This document shows positions 23,697-31,818 of a stretch of DNA of 46,974 nucleotides, one piece after another. The notes under the pieces were generated by a model that made no database searches, was not told where the DNA came from, and saw only the letters and a list, made by a program, of their open reading frames with translations. Position 1 is the first letter of the stretch, and each line of letters starts with the position of its first letter. A program made the translations under genes and the position numbers. The DNA comes from Rhizobium sp. PDO1-076. GTDB taxonomy: Bacteria > Pseudomonadota > Alphaproteobacteria > Rhizobiales > Rhizobiaceae. The stretch lies in assembly GCF_000247475.1 (NCBI RefSeq), contig NZ_AHZC01000166.1:1-46974 (forward strand). Reading direction: 5' to 3'.

Positions 23697-24118
23697 AGCA
23701 CGGCCACCATGATCGTGCCGGCACCGATCATCGCGATGCCGGTCCAGGCGCCGAGGCTGAGCTTTTCACCGAGGAAGAGCACGGCAAAGACCGCGACGAA
23801 GACGATCGACAGCTTGTCGATCGGCGCCACGCGCGATGCATCGCCGAGCTTGAGTGCACGGTAGTAGAAAAGCCAGGAGGCGCCCGTTGCCAATCCTGAC
23901 AGGCCAAGAAAGATCCAGGTCCTGGCCGAGATCGTCGATGGTGCCTGCCACTGACCGGTCGCCGCCACGATGCCGGTCAAGACGACGATGATCACAACAG
24001 TGCGGATCAGAGTCGCCAGATCGGAATTGACGCCCGCCACCCCGATCTTGCCGAAGATGGCGGTCAGCGCGGCAAAAATGGCCGAAAGAAACGCCCAAAA
24101 CTGCCAGCTTTGTGTCAT
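23693..24118 (-). CDS. EamA-type half-size drug/metabolite transporter
   Basis: A 141-residue membrane protein with a single EamA unit (about five hydrophobic helices), half of the usual ten-helix transporter. The ending RVAPIDKLSIVFVAVFAVLFLGEKLSLGAWTGIAMIGAGTIMV is the typical EamA C-terminal motif. Such half-size proteins are expected to work as dimers. Its ATG overlaps the cobO stop as TGATG, so it is the last gene of the riboswitch-led cobP-to-cobO operon. The tight coupling hints at transport tied to cobalamin or cobalt, but no substrate is shown by sequence. Confidence 0.85.
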   Translation of the reverse strand: MTQSWQFWAFLSAIFAALTAIFGKIGVAGVNSDLATLIRTVVIIVVLTGIVAATGQWQAPSTISARTWIFLGLSGLATGASWLFYYRALKLGDASRVAPIDKLSIVFVAVFAVLFLGEKLSLGAWTGIAMIGAGTIMVAVL

Positions 24119-24747
24119 CAGAACTCCACGCCGATCTGCGCCTTGATGCCGGAGCGGAACGGGTGCTTGATCAGTTCCATCTCGGTGACCAGATCAGCGA
24201 TCTCGATCAGTTCGTCCTTGGCGTTGCGGCCAGTGAGCACGACATGCGTCATCTCCGGCTTCTCGTTCGTCAGGAACTCGACCACCTCCGCAATGTCGAT
24301 ATAGTCGTAGCGGATGGCGATGTTGATCTCGTCGAGCAGGATCATCGAATGGGACGGATCGCGGATCAACTCCTTCGCCTTCTCCCAGGCAGCCTTCGCC
24401 ATGGCGATGTCACGCGCCTTGTCCTGCGTCTCCCAGGTGAAACCTTCACCCATCGTGTGGAACTGGCAGAGATCGGAAAAATGCTTGAGGATCATGTCCC
24501 GTTCGCCGGTCGACATGGCACCCTTGATAAACTGCACGACCGCGCATTTCTTGCCGTGGGCGATATGGCGGAAGATCATCCCGAAGGCTGCAGACGACTT
24601 GCCCTTGCCCTTGCCGGTATGGACGATCACCAGGCCCTTTTCGCCGGTCTTAGTCGCCATGATCTTGTCGCGGGCAGCCTTCTTCTTGGCCATCTTCTCG
24701 GCGTGGCGGGCGAGATCTGCGTCGTTCGACATCGTCTCATCGGTCAT
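24118..24747 (-). CDS. cobO: CobO, corrinoid adenosyltransferase
   Basis: CobO/BtuR/CobA-type ATP:cob(I)alamin adenosyltransferase, 209 residues. The P-loop HTGKGKGKSSAAFG (43-56) is the family signature, and QFIKGAM, GEGFTWETQD and LLDEINIAIRYDYI are conserved. It places the upper adenosyl ligand on cob(I)yrinic acid a,c-diamide or later corrinoids. The N-terminal 30 residues are charged and rich in Lys/Ala. It overlaps the GNAT gene (ATGA) and the EamA gene (TGATG). Confidence 0.96.
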   Translation of the reverse strand: MTDETMSNDADLARHAEKMAKKKAARDKIMATKTGEKGLVIVHTGKGKGKSSAAFGMIFRHIAHGKKCAVVQFIKGAMSTGERDMILKHFSDLCQFHTMGEGFTWETQDKARDIAMAKAAWEKAKELIRDPSHSMILLDEINIAIRYDYIDIAEVVEFLTNEKPEMTHVVLTGRNAKDELIEIADLVTEMELIKHPFRSGIKAQIGVEF

Positions 24748-25190
24748 GGTGCACTCCCAGAATTATCAAATGTTTTGACGAACCATATGCGCTGCGGCTG
24801 GCCGTCGATAGAAGGCAGCCTTCCGATTTCGGTAAAACCTTCGCGCAGGTAGAAGCGCGGCGCCTGAAAATCGAAGGTATCGAGATAAAGGCCAACGAAG
24901 CCCTTGGCCCGTGCCATGTCCTCGGCTCGAGACAGGAGCTTGGCGCCAACCCCGAGGTTGCGGGCATGCGCACTGACCGCAAGCAGCTTCACATGGAACC
25001 AGCCCTGCACCGCGGACCCGACCAGGCCACCCAGCAAACGTCCCTCGCCGTCTTCGGCGCGCACCTGCACGGTTTCGCCGTCGAACGGCTTTTCGAGCGC
25101 GCGCGCTGCCTCGTCGAGAATGGCAACGGTTGCGTCGTAAAATTCCTTGTCCTCACCCGCGATGACGCTGATCTGGATCGTATCGGTCAT
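24744..25190 (-). CDS. GNAT-family N-acetyltransferase
   Basis: A 148-residue acetyltransferase fold protein. The acetyl-CoA loop is visible in VSAHARNLGVGAKLLSRAEDMARAKG, followed by LYLDTFDFQAPRFYLREGFTEIGRLP, typical of GNATs acting on small molecules. Substrate unknown. It overlaps the GFA gene upstream and cobO downstream, each by ATGA, so it is firmly inside the cobN-cobO operon. Whether it has any part in cobalamin synthesis or is a passenger cannot be decided from sequence. Confidence 0.88.
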   Translation of the reverse strand: MTDTIQISVIAGEDKEFYDATVAILDEAARALEKPFDGETVQVRAEDGEGRLLGGLVGSAVQGWFHVKLLAVSAHARNLGVGAKLLSRAEDMARAKGFVGLYLDTFDFQAPRFYLREGFTEIGRLPSIDGQPQRIWFVKTFDNSGSAP

Positions 25191-25582
25191 GCTCCACTCT
25201 CACCTTTGGGAAGATCGTCGACAATGTTGAGCCAGTCGACACGTTCGTTCCAATGCCAGTGCTCGCCGATGGCAACGGAAAGGCCGTCATCGAGGCTCGC
25301 GAAGTAAAAATCGATTTCGGACGGTCGCCGCTCGGTCTCGAACGACATCGGCGATCCGCAGTGACTGCAGAACCCGCGCCGCACGCCGGGCGACGACGCA
25401 TAGAAACGCAGGCTGTCGCCGGCAAGCACCGCATCGGCACGCTCGACGGTGAAAAAACTCGTGACCGGCGACGAAGCCGCACGTCGGCAGCTTTCGCAGT
25501 GGCAGTGCCCGGCAGTACGCACAGTGCCCTGGACCTTGAAGCGCACCGCGCCACACAGGCAATGTCCGGACAGTTCAGTCAT
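25187..25582 (-). CDS. GFA-family zinc protein (second of two)
   Basis: A 131-residue GFA-fold protein. Zinc cysteines: GHCLCGAVRF, GHCHCESCRR and FCSHCGSPMSF, with SSPVTSFFTV between. It is clearly of the same family as the protein at 13740 but closer to the typical form. Enzymatic function is unproven for most members. It lies 13 bases after cobN with GAGAGGTGA upstream of its ATG, and overlaps the GNAT gene by ATGA. Confidence 0.9.
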   Translation of the reverse strand: MTELSGHCLCGAVRFKVQGTVRTAGHCHCESCRRAASSPVTSFFTVERADAVLAGDSLRFYASSPGVRRGFCSHCGSPMSFETERRPSEIDFYFASLDDGLSVAIGEHWHWNERVDWLNIVDDLPKGESGA

Positions 25583-25595
25583 GGCTCACCTCTCT

Positions 25596-28500
25596 TCAAG
25601 CGATTTCCAGCAGAGAGAATTTGGCGGAATTGCTCTTCGGCGTCCACAAGCCGCGATCAATGGCCTCGATCAGCCGCTCCGACATTTCCCGCAGCGCCGG
25701 TGCATTCTTCTCGGCCATAAAGTCGCGCACCCGCTCGTCGAGCACAAAGGCCTGATAGACCGCCTCGAAATGATGATCGCGCACGGCACCCGTCGTTGCC
25801 GCGAAGGCGAACATATAGTCCACAGTCGCAGCAATCTCGAAGGCGCCCTTGTAACCGTGGCGCATTACGCCCTCGATCCATTTCGGATTGACCACGCGGG
25901 CGCGCACAACCCGGCCGATCTCCTCCTCCAGCGTGCGGATCACCGGCCTTTCCGGCCGCGAATGGTCATTGTGGTAGACCACCGGTCGCGCACCCGATAC
26001 CGCTTCGATCGCCGCCGTCATGCCGCCTTCGAACTGGTAGTAGTCGTCGCTGTCGAGCAGGTCATGCTCGCGATTGTCCTGGTTCTGCACCACTGCCTGG
26101 ACCGTGCGCAGCCGTTCCTCGAACAGCCCGCGCTCGGCCTTGCCCTCGGCGCCCGCGCCATAGGCATAACCGCCCCAGACCAGATAGGCCTCTGCCAGAT
26201 CGCCGCGCTTTTCCCAGCCCTTTTCGTCGATCAAGGCCTGCAGGCCGGCGCCATAGGCACCCGGCTTGGAGCCGAACACGCGGTAGCCGGCGCGCCTGGA
26301 TGCGGTCGCGGCATCGAGACCCTCGGCGACAAACTGCGCGGTATCGGCCCGCATGCGCGCGGCAATCGGATTGTCTCCCGCGTCCTCGTCAAGCGCACCG
26401 ACCGCGCGGATCGCCTTGTCATAGAGCGCGATCTGTTCCGGGAAGGCATCGCGGAAGAAACCGGAAATGCGCAAGGTGACATCGACGCGCGGTCGACCGA
26501 GCAGCGCCTGCGGCAGGATCTCGTAGCCGGTCACCCGCCGCGAGGCCATGTCCCAGACCGGCTTGACCCCGATCAACGCCAGCGCCTGGGCGATGTCATC
26601 GCCGCCAGTGCGCATGTTCGACGTGCCCCAGGCGGTCAGCCCGAACGACACCGGCCATTCGCCATGGTCCTGCACATAGCGCTGGATCAGCAGTTCCGCC
26701 GAGGCCTTGCCGAGCTGGTAGGCAGCTGGCGTCGGCACGGCGCGACTGTCGACGGAGTAGAAATTTCGGCCCGTCGGCAGCACGTCGGGCCGCCCGCGCG
26801 TCGGAGCGCCGGACGGGCCCGGGGCGACGAAACGGCCATCGAGGCCTTTGAGCAGGCCGGCGATTTCGGCCGGGCCGGACCTGACGATCGAGGGCTTCAG
26901 GCGGGTTTCGATTTCGGCGAGGACCGCTTTTGTTTGGGTCCAGTCCGCCGGGCATGGGAGCTCGCCGGAGACGAGGGCAGCAGCGAGCAGTTCGATGCGC
27001 TCCACCGTGTCGCCTCTGGTCCGCCAGGGTTGATCGGTAAGGCGGGCGAGGATCTCCGGGCGTGGTCCGGTCCAGGGATCGGACATGATGCAATCGAGGG
27101 GATCGAATTTGGCATCGCTGCTTGCGTTAACCCCCTCTGTCCTGCCGGACATCTCCCCCTCAAGGGGGGAGATCGGCGTGTCGCCACCGCTCGATTTAAA
27201 CGGAACCAATTCAAGTGGCGCTGCTGCTGCGACAGACCCAGTCGACGAACGAGGCGTTTCGGGTGTGGTGATCTCCCCCCATGTGGGGGAGATGCCCGGC
27301 AGGGCAGAGGGGGGTGAACCGGGAAACGAAATACCCGCCAGAGCATCCGCCGCAATCACCCGCTGCAGGCTCTGATCTCCGCCCTCGCCCAGTCCGCGCG
27401 GAACACGGGCGAGCGCCACCGTCAGGTCGGTCAGCAACCGTCCTTCCGGCGCAAGGCCGAAGATGTGCAGCCCGTCGCGGATCTGCATCTCCTTCAAGTC
27501 GCAGAGATAGGCATCGAGCTTTTCCAGCGCCGTCTCTTCAGCTTCCCCCTTTCCGATCCCGGCATCCTGGTCGAGCCCGATATCCGCGACCAGATCGAGG
27601 ATCTGTTTCTTCAGCAACTTCAGCCGGCGGGGATCGCCGCCCGACGCTTCGTAATATTCGTCGACCAGTGCTTCCAGATCCTTTAGCGGGCCATAGCTTT
27701 CGGCCCGCGTCAAAGGCGGCGTCAGATGGTCGATGATCACCGCGGACGTGCGGCGCTTGGCTTGCGTTCCCTCGCCCGGATCATTGACGATGAACGGATA
27801 GAGATGCGGCAAGGGACCGAACACGGCTTCCGGATAGCAGCTCTCGCTGAGCGCAAGGGCCTTGCCCGGCAGCCATTCGAGATTGCCGTGTTTACCCATG
27901 TGGATCAGCGCGTGAGCGCAAAATTGTTTGCGCAGGAAGGCATAGAAAGCGAAATAGCCATGCGGCGGCACAAGGTCGGGCGAATGGTAGCTTTCCTTGG
28001 GATCGATATTGTAGCCGCGCGCCGGCTGGATGCCGACCATGACCCGACTAAAACGCATCAGCGGCAGCGCGAAAACGCCGTCGAGGTAAAACGGATCGTT
28101 CGCCGCATCGCCCCAGCGAGCGGTCACATCTTCTTGAATCTGTTTCGGAAGCGATTCAAAAAAGGCTTTGTAATCACTCAGTGAAATGACCTCACGGATG
28201 ACGCGCCCATCATGTGCGGCATTGGTCGGCCCGGCCATCAGCGCCGTGATCAGCGCGTCGCCATCGGCCGGCAATTCGCCTACCCCGTAGCCGGCATCAG
28301 ACAAGGCCCGCAGCACCTCGATCGTCCCGGCCGGTGTGTCGAGCCCGACGCCATTGCCGAGCCTGCCGTCGCGGTTCGGATAGTTCGCCAAGATCAGTGC
28401 GATATTGCGATCCTTCGCCGGCGTCGCGCGCAAAAGTGCCCAGTTCGCGGCGAGCCTGGCGACGAACGCCATCCGTCCTGGATCTGGTTCGTGGCTGACC

Positions 28501-29540
28501 AGATTGGTCTCGACCCGGTCATCGAAGCGCGCCGCCGACTTGAACGATACGGCTCGTGTCAGCACCCTTCCATCGACCTCCGGCAGCGAAACGCTCATGG
28601 CAAGATCGCGCGCCGATAGCCCCTGGCTCGACGTGTCCCAAGCCGTCCTCGGAGATGACGAAAAGATCGCCTGCAGCACCACCGCGCCCTGTTCGTCAAG
28701 AATGGTCGAGGGATTGTCCGATCCCGGCGCCGAGACGGCAAAGCCGGTGGTGTTGACCACGACGTCAGGCGGGGCCACGCCAAAGACTGCCCGCAGCGTT
28801 TCGACCGAGACCGGATCCTTGAGACTCGAAACGAAAACCGGCAGCGGCGTGAGCCCCTGTGCCTGGAGCGTGCCGATCATGGCCTCCACCGGCGCGGTTT
28901 CGCCGCTCTGGACGAGCGCGCGGTAGAAGCAGATGGCGGCGATATCGCCATTGGCGGCAGCCAGCTGCCGCCATTCCTCCACACCGATCGCGCCCCTGCC
29001 CGGCCACCAGATCCCGGCTTTCAGCAAGGGCCGTGCCGGCTCCGGCTTGTCGGCATTCGACAGCAACGCCTCGGCATAGGCGACGAAATGCGCCGTGTTG
29101 CGGTCGCCACCCTCGGTCAGGTAGGTCCAGAGCGCCGAACGATCGGCATCGGTACACAGGCTGAAAGGATCGAGCCCGGTATCCCGCTTGTCATCACCGG
29201 GCAGCGTGACGATCAGCGCACCCTTTGCCCGCGCAGCCGCCGTCAGCGCTTCCAGCGCATAGTGGAAATAGCTTGCACCACCCAGTGCCCGGACGATGAT
29301 CAGTTTTGCATGACGCGCCGTGCGTTCGACATAGGTATCGACCGACATCGGATGCTTGAGCGCCATCAGGCTGGCAAGACGCCAGCGTAGCCCGGACCCT
29401 GCCGCCGCGACGGCCGCAGCCACCGCCGACAGTTCGGTGTCGGCAGCCGACAGAAAAAGGATTTCGCCAGGCGACTGCCCAAGGTCGATCGCCTCGTCTC
29501 CGTCGGTAATCGAGCCTTTCTGGGCGAGAAGAAGATGCAT
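25596..29540 (-). CDS. cobN: CobN, large subunit of aerobic-type cobaltochelatase
   Basis: A 1314-residue member of the CobN/BchH family. It binds hydrogenobyrinic acid a,c-diamide and, with the AAA+ subunits CobS and CobT (not in the window), inserts cobalt with ATP. CobN/BchH signatures include MGKHGNLEWLPGKALALS, GINPxR-like GIQPARGYNIDP, and the C-terminal WIEGVMRHGYKGAFEIAATVDYMFAFAATTG. The usual length is about 1250-1280. About 60 extra residues (roughly 743-804) come from an in-frame palindromic repeat between LQRVIAADALAG and FDPLDCIMSDPW. The reading frame is open throughout, so the gene looks functional. It follows cobW by 3 bases. CobN marks late cobalt insertion, in contrast with CbiX upstream in the pathway. 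Confidence 0.95.
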   Translation of the reverse strand: MHLLLAQKGSITDGDEAIDLGQSPGEILFLSAADTELSAVAAAVAAAGSGLRWRLASLMALKHPMSVDTYVERTARHAKLIIVRALGGASYFHYALEALTAAARAKGALIVTLPGDDKRDTGLDPFSLCTDADRSALWTYLTEGGDRNTAHFVAYAEALLSNADKPEPARPLLKAGIWWPGRGAIGVEEWRQLAAANGDIAAICFYRALVQSGETAPVEAMIGTLQAQGLTPLPVFVSSLKDPVSVETLRAVFGVAPPDVVVNTTGFAVSAPGSDNPSTILDEQGAVVLQAIFSSSPRTAWDTSSQGLSARDLAMSVSLPEVDGRVLTRAVSFKSAARFDDRVETNLVSHEPDPGRMAFVARLAANWALLRATPAKDRNIALILANYPNRDGRLGNGVGLDTPAGTIEVLRALSDAGYGVGELPADGDALITALMAGPTNAAHDGRVIREVISLSDYKAFFESLPKQIQEDVTARWGDAANDPFYLDGVFALPLMRFSRVMVGIQPARGYNIDPKESYHSPDLVPPHGYFAFYAFLRKQFCAHALIHMGKHGNLEWLPGKALALSESCYPEAVFGPLPHLYPFIVNDPGEGTQAKRRTSAVIIDHLTPPLTRAESYGPLKDLEALVDEYYEASGGDPRRLKLLKKQILDLVADIGLDQDAGIGKGEAEETALEKLDAYLCDLKEMQIRDGLHIFGLAPEGRLLTDLTVALARVPRGLGEGGDQSLQRVIAADALAGISFPGSPPSALPGISPTWGEITTPETPRSSTGSVAAAAPLELVPFKSSGGDTPISPLEGEMSGRTEGVNASSDAKFDPLDCIMSDPWTGPRPEILARLTDQPWRTRGDTVERIELLAAALVSGELPCPADWTQTKAVLAEIETRLKPSIVRSGPAEIAGLLKGLDGRFVAPGPSGAPTRGRPDVLPTGRNFYSVDSRAVPTPAAYQLGKASAELLIQRYVQDHGEWPVSFGLTAWGTSNMRTGGDDIAQALALIGVKPVWDMASRRVTGYEILPQALLGRPRVDVTLRISGFFRDAFPEQIALYDKAIRAVGALDEDAGDNPIAARMRADTAQFVAEGLDAATASRRAGYRVFGSKPGAYGAGLQALIDEKGWEKRGDLAEAYLVWGGYAYGAGAEGKAERGLFEERLRTVQAVVQNQDNREHDLLDSDDYYQFEGGMTAAIEAVSGARPVVYHNDHSRPERPVIRTLEEEIGRVVRARVVNPKWIEGVMRHGYKGAFEIAATVDYMFAFAATTGAVRDHHFEAVYQAFVLDERVRDFMAEKNAPALREMSERLIEAIDRGLWTPKSNSAKFSLLEIA
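27129..27316. repeat. palindromic MITE-like element inside cobN
   Basis: Element of about 188 bases with inverted ends of about 47 bases: ACCCCCTCTGTCCTGCCGG then ATCTCCCCCTCAAGGGGGGAG on the left, and the reverse complement with few changes on the right. It is the same family as the copy in cobH, down to the TCTGTC and ATCTCCCCC modules. Its inner part (27177-27267) differs from that copy. It codes, in frame, the CobN insertion GISPTWGEITTP ... ISPLEGEMSGRTEG. Confidence 0.87.
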
Positions 29541-29543
29541 GGA

Positions 29544-30620
29544 TCAGCCAGCCGCCCCCTGAACGGCTTCGACAACTGCGCCAAAATCCCATTCATGCAG
29601 GCCGATGACGACAAGCCGGGTCTCGCGCTTCTCGCTCGACGTCCAGGGCCGATCGAAATAGGTGTCGATGCGCGTACCCACAGCCTGGATGACCAGACGC
29701 ATCGGCTTGCCGGGCACGTCGATGAAGCCCTTGAGGCGCAGGATGTCATGGCTCTCGATCACCGGCTTCAGCCGATCGATGAAGGCGGCAGGATCGGCAA
29801 TCGCGCCGAGCTTCAGGACGAAGCTTTCAAACTCGTCATGGTCATGATGATGGTCATGCGCAGCACCGCTTTCATGCAGCGCCTCATGCTCCAGCTCGTG
29901 ATGCGACTTGCGATTGTCGATATCGTCTTCGGTGCCGGCACCGATGCCCAGCAGCACCAGCGACGAGACTTCGCCATTGCGCGCTTCGACCATGGCCGGC
30001 TTGCGATGGGTGCGACCTGTGACTTCGGCACGCACGGCAGCGATACCGGCGGCATCGAGCAGATCGGTCTTGTTGAGCACGATCAGGTCGGCACAGGTGA
30101 GCTGGTCCTCGAACAGCTCCTCAATCGGGCTTTCGTGATCGAGGCTCGCGTCTTCGGCGCGTGCGGCATCGACCTTGTCATGGTCATCGGCGAAACGACC
30201 GGCTGCAACGGCTGCGCTGTCGACGACGGTGATAACGCCATCAACCGTGACGCGGGTGCGGATATCCGGCCAGTTGAAGGCCGCGACCAGCGGCTGAGGC
30301 AACGCAAGGCCGGATGTCTCGATGACGATGTGATCGGGTTTCACGTCGCGTTCCAGGAGCTTTTGCATCGTCGGAATGAAATCGTCGGCGACCGTGCAGC
30401 AGATGCAGCCATTTGTCAGCTCGATGATATCGTCTTCGGTACAATTGTCGGCACCGCAGCCCTTCAAAACATCGCCGTCGACACCAAGATCGCCAAATTC
30501 ATTGATGATCAGCGCGATCTTCTTGCCACCCGCATTCATCAGCATGTTGCGGATGATCGTGGTCTTGCCGGCGCCGAGGAAGCCGGTAATCACGGTGGCG
30601 GGAATTTTCTGCTGCAACAT
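29544..30620 (-). CDS. cobW: CobW, GTP-dependent metallochaperone
   Basis: A 358-residue GTPase of the COG0523 (CobW/YjiA/ZNG) family, proposed to hand Co(II) to CobN. The P-loop is GFLGAGKTT (13-21). The metal-binding CxCC motif is Cys72, Cys74 and Cys75 in NGCICCTV. NKTD gives guanine specificity. A His-rich stretch (HHELEHEALHESGAAHDHHHDHDEF) sits before the C-terminal domain and could bind further metal. ATG 30620 follows AAGGG. It is 3 bases after cobP and 3 before cobN. Confidence 0.96.
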   Translation of the reverse strand: MLQQKIPATVITGFLGAGKTTIIRNMLMNAGGKKIALIINEFGDLGVDGDVLKGCGADNCTEDDIIELTNGCICCTVADDFIPTMQKLLERDVKPDHIVIETSGLALPQPLVAAFNWPDIRTRVTVDGVITVVDSAAVAAGRFADDHDKVDAARAEDASLDHESPIEELFEDQLTCADLIVLNKTDLLDAAGIAAVRAEVTGRTHRKPAMVEARNGEVSSLVLLGIGAGTEDDIDNRKSHHELEHEALHESGAAHDHHHDHDEFESFVLKLGAIADPAAFIDRLKPVIESHDILRLKGFIDVPGKPMRLVIQAVGTRIDTYFDRPWTSSEKRETRLVVIGLHEWDFGAVVEAVQGAAG

Positions 30621-30623
30621 TGT

Positions 30624-31154
30624 TCAACCCTTCATTTTCAGCGGCAAACCTGCCGCGACGAAATACACTTCCGCAGCCTTTGCTGCGATGAGCTGGTGCA
30701 GTCGGCCGGCATGGTCGCGAAACGCGCGCGCCATCCCGTTCTCCGGCACGATGCCGAGACCGACTTCATTGGAAACAAGCACGATCCGGGCTTTCAGTGA
30801 CGGCAAAAGATCCGCGAGTGCGGCGCTCTCAGCGGCCACATCTCTCCCGTCCTCCATCATCAGATTGGTGACCCAGAGCGTCAGGCAATCGACCAGCACC
30901 ACGCGACCGGGATCGTCGATCTGGACCAGTGCTCCGACGAGGTCAAGCGGCTCCTCATGCGTTGTCCAGCCATGGCTGGCGCGATCCTGCTTGTGACATT
31001 CGATCCGCGTGCTCATCTCGTCGTCCCAGGCACGGCCGGTCGCGAGGTAATTAAGCGCAAGGCCGCTGTCGCGGCAGATCTGTTCGGCAAAGCGCGACTT
31101 GCCGGAACGGGCGCCGCCGAGAACAAAAACTGAGGAATGAACGGACTGCATCAT
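30624..31154 (-). CDS. cobP: CobP/CobU, adenosylcobinamide kinase/guanylyltransferase
   Basis: A 176-residue bifunctional enzyme that phosphorylates adenosylcobinamide and transfers GMP to it, on the way to the nucleotide loop. The P-loop is [14 protein letters not shown] (12-25). [27 protein letters not shown] and [11 protein letters not shown] are family hallmarks. It is the first recognised gene of the operon behind the cobalamin riboswitch. Its ATG immediately follows the stop of a possible 64-codon frame. Confidence 0.95.
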   Translation of the reverse strand: MMQSVHSSVFVLGGARSGKSRFAEQICRDSGLALNYLATGRAWDDEMSTRIECHKQDRASHGWTTHEEPLDLVGALVQIDDPGRVVLVDCLTLWVTNLMMEDGRDVAAESAALADLLPSLKARIVLVSNEVGLGIVPENGMARAFRDHAGRLHQLIAAKAAEVYFVAAGLPLKMKG

Positions 31155-31349
31155 TCAGCCCTGCTCCGCAAGATGGGAGCTGGAGAAAGGCATGACCGGC
31201 AAAATGCCGTCGCCAAGCAGGCCGGACCGGACCGAATCCCGAACCGGATGCACCGCCCTGCGCGACCATGAGGTCGCGCCAAAATCAAACGTCGCCACGA
31301 CAACCTCCGTGCTGGCGTCGGGGATCTCTCCCCATAAATTGGGCATCAA
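31155..31349 (-). CDS. possible small protein between riboswitch and cobP
   Basis: A 64-codon open frame starting 16 bases downstream of the riboswitch B12 box and ending with TGA directly against the cobP ATG. Third-position GC is high, as in real genes nearby. The protein (VVVATFDFGATSWSRRAVHPVRDSVRSG) has no recognised domain, signal or membrane segment. The ATG lacks a clear ribosome site. It could be a translated leader that couples the riboswitch to cobP, or just a GC-biased open frame. Confidence 0.35.
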   Translation of the reverse strand: MMPNLWGEIPDASTEVVVATFDFGATSWSRRAVHPVRDSVRSGLLGDGILPVMPFSSSHLAEQG

Positions 31350-31364
31350 AGGCCCGTCACGGAC

Positions 31365-31705
31365 GGCAGGTCTCCTGGCTCACAGCTGCCGGCGAAAACG
31401 CCAACGGATCTCCCTCACCTTCCCAGGGCTTTATGGCAGTCGCGAAAAGGCGGACGATTCGTAGATAAAGAGGCGTCCCACCCCGGCTGATCGCGCTGCC
31501 ACCCCAGTGGTTTTTCCGGCTCAAGACGTCCGGCATCGATCACACCCTGCGATCCGTCATGCCTTCGGCACTAAAACCGGATGGAAGACCCTCACTGCTC
31601 TACAGTCGCGGGGTCGGCTGCGTTTGGCAGTCCCTGCCTGGGTCCCTGCCTCCGCATTCCCTTTTGCTTTCCAGGCCACACTTCCGCAGCCCGAAAACCA
31701 TCCGG
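31365..31705 (-). ncRNA. cobalamin (B12) riboswitch
   Basis: Read on the minus strand, the conserved modules appear in order: AAAGGGAAT near 31655-31664, the GCCGACCCCGCGACTGTA core at 31601-31618, CCACTG at 31505-31510, GGGAAGG at 31418-31424, and the B12 box AGCCAGGAGACCTGCC at 31365-31380. Around 340 bases, it is long for the class because of an extra segment between the core and CCACTG. When adenosylcobalamin binds, such leaders shut off the genes downstream, here cobP-cobW-cobN and onward. The exact 5' end is approximate. Confidence 0.93.
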
Positions 31706-31818
31706 TTCAAAGGATTAGGCGGTGCCTCGCGGCAAGTCAATCGAGACCGGTGACGCATCAACGGCAATTGCCGGAAATCATGATCTGGAAATCAGGATTT
31801 GCTGCCGGGGATTTACCA

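Noticed and set aside
25449..27317. Open frame of 622 codons on the plus strand opposite cobN
   Set aside because: Antisense to cobN, Arg/His-rich composition of a shadow frame, no domain.
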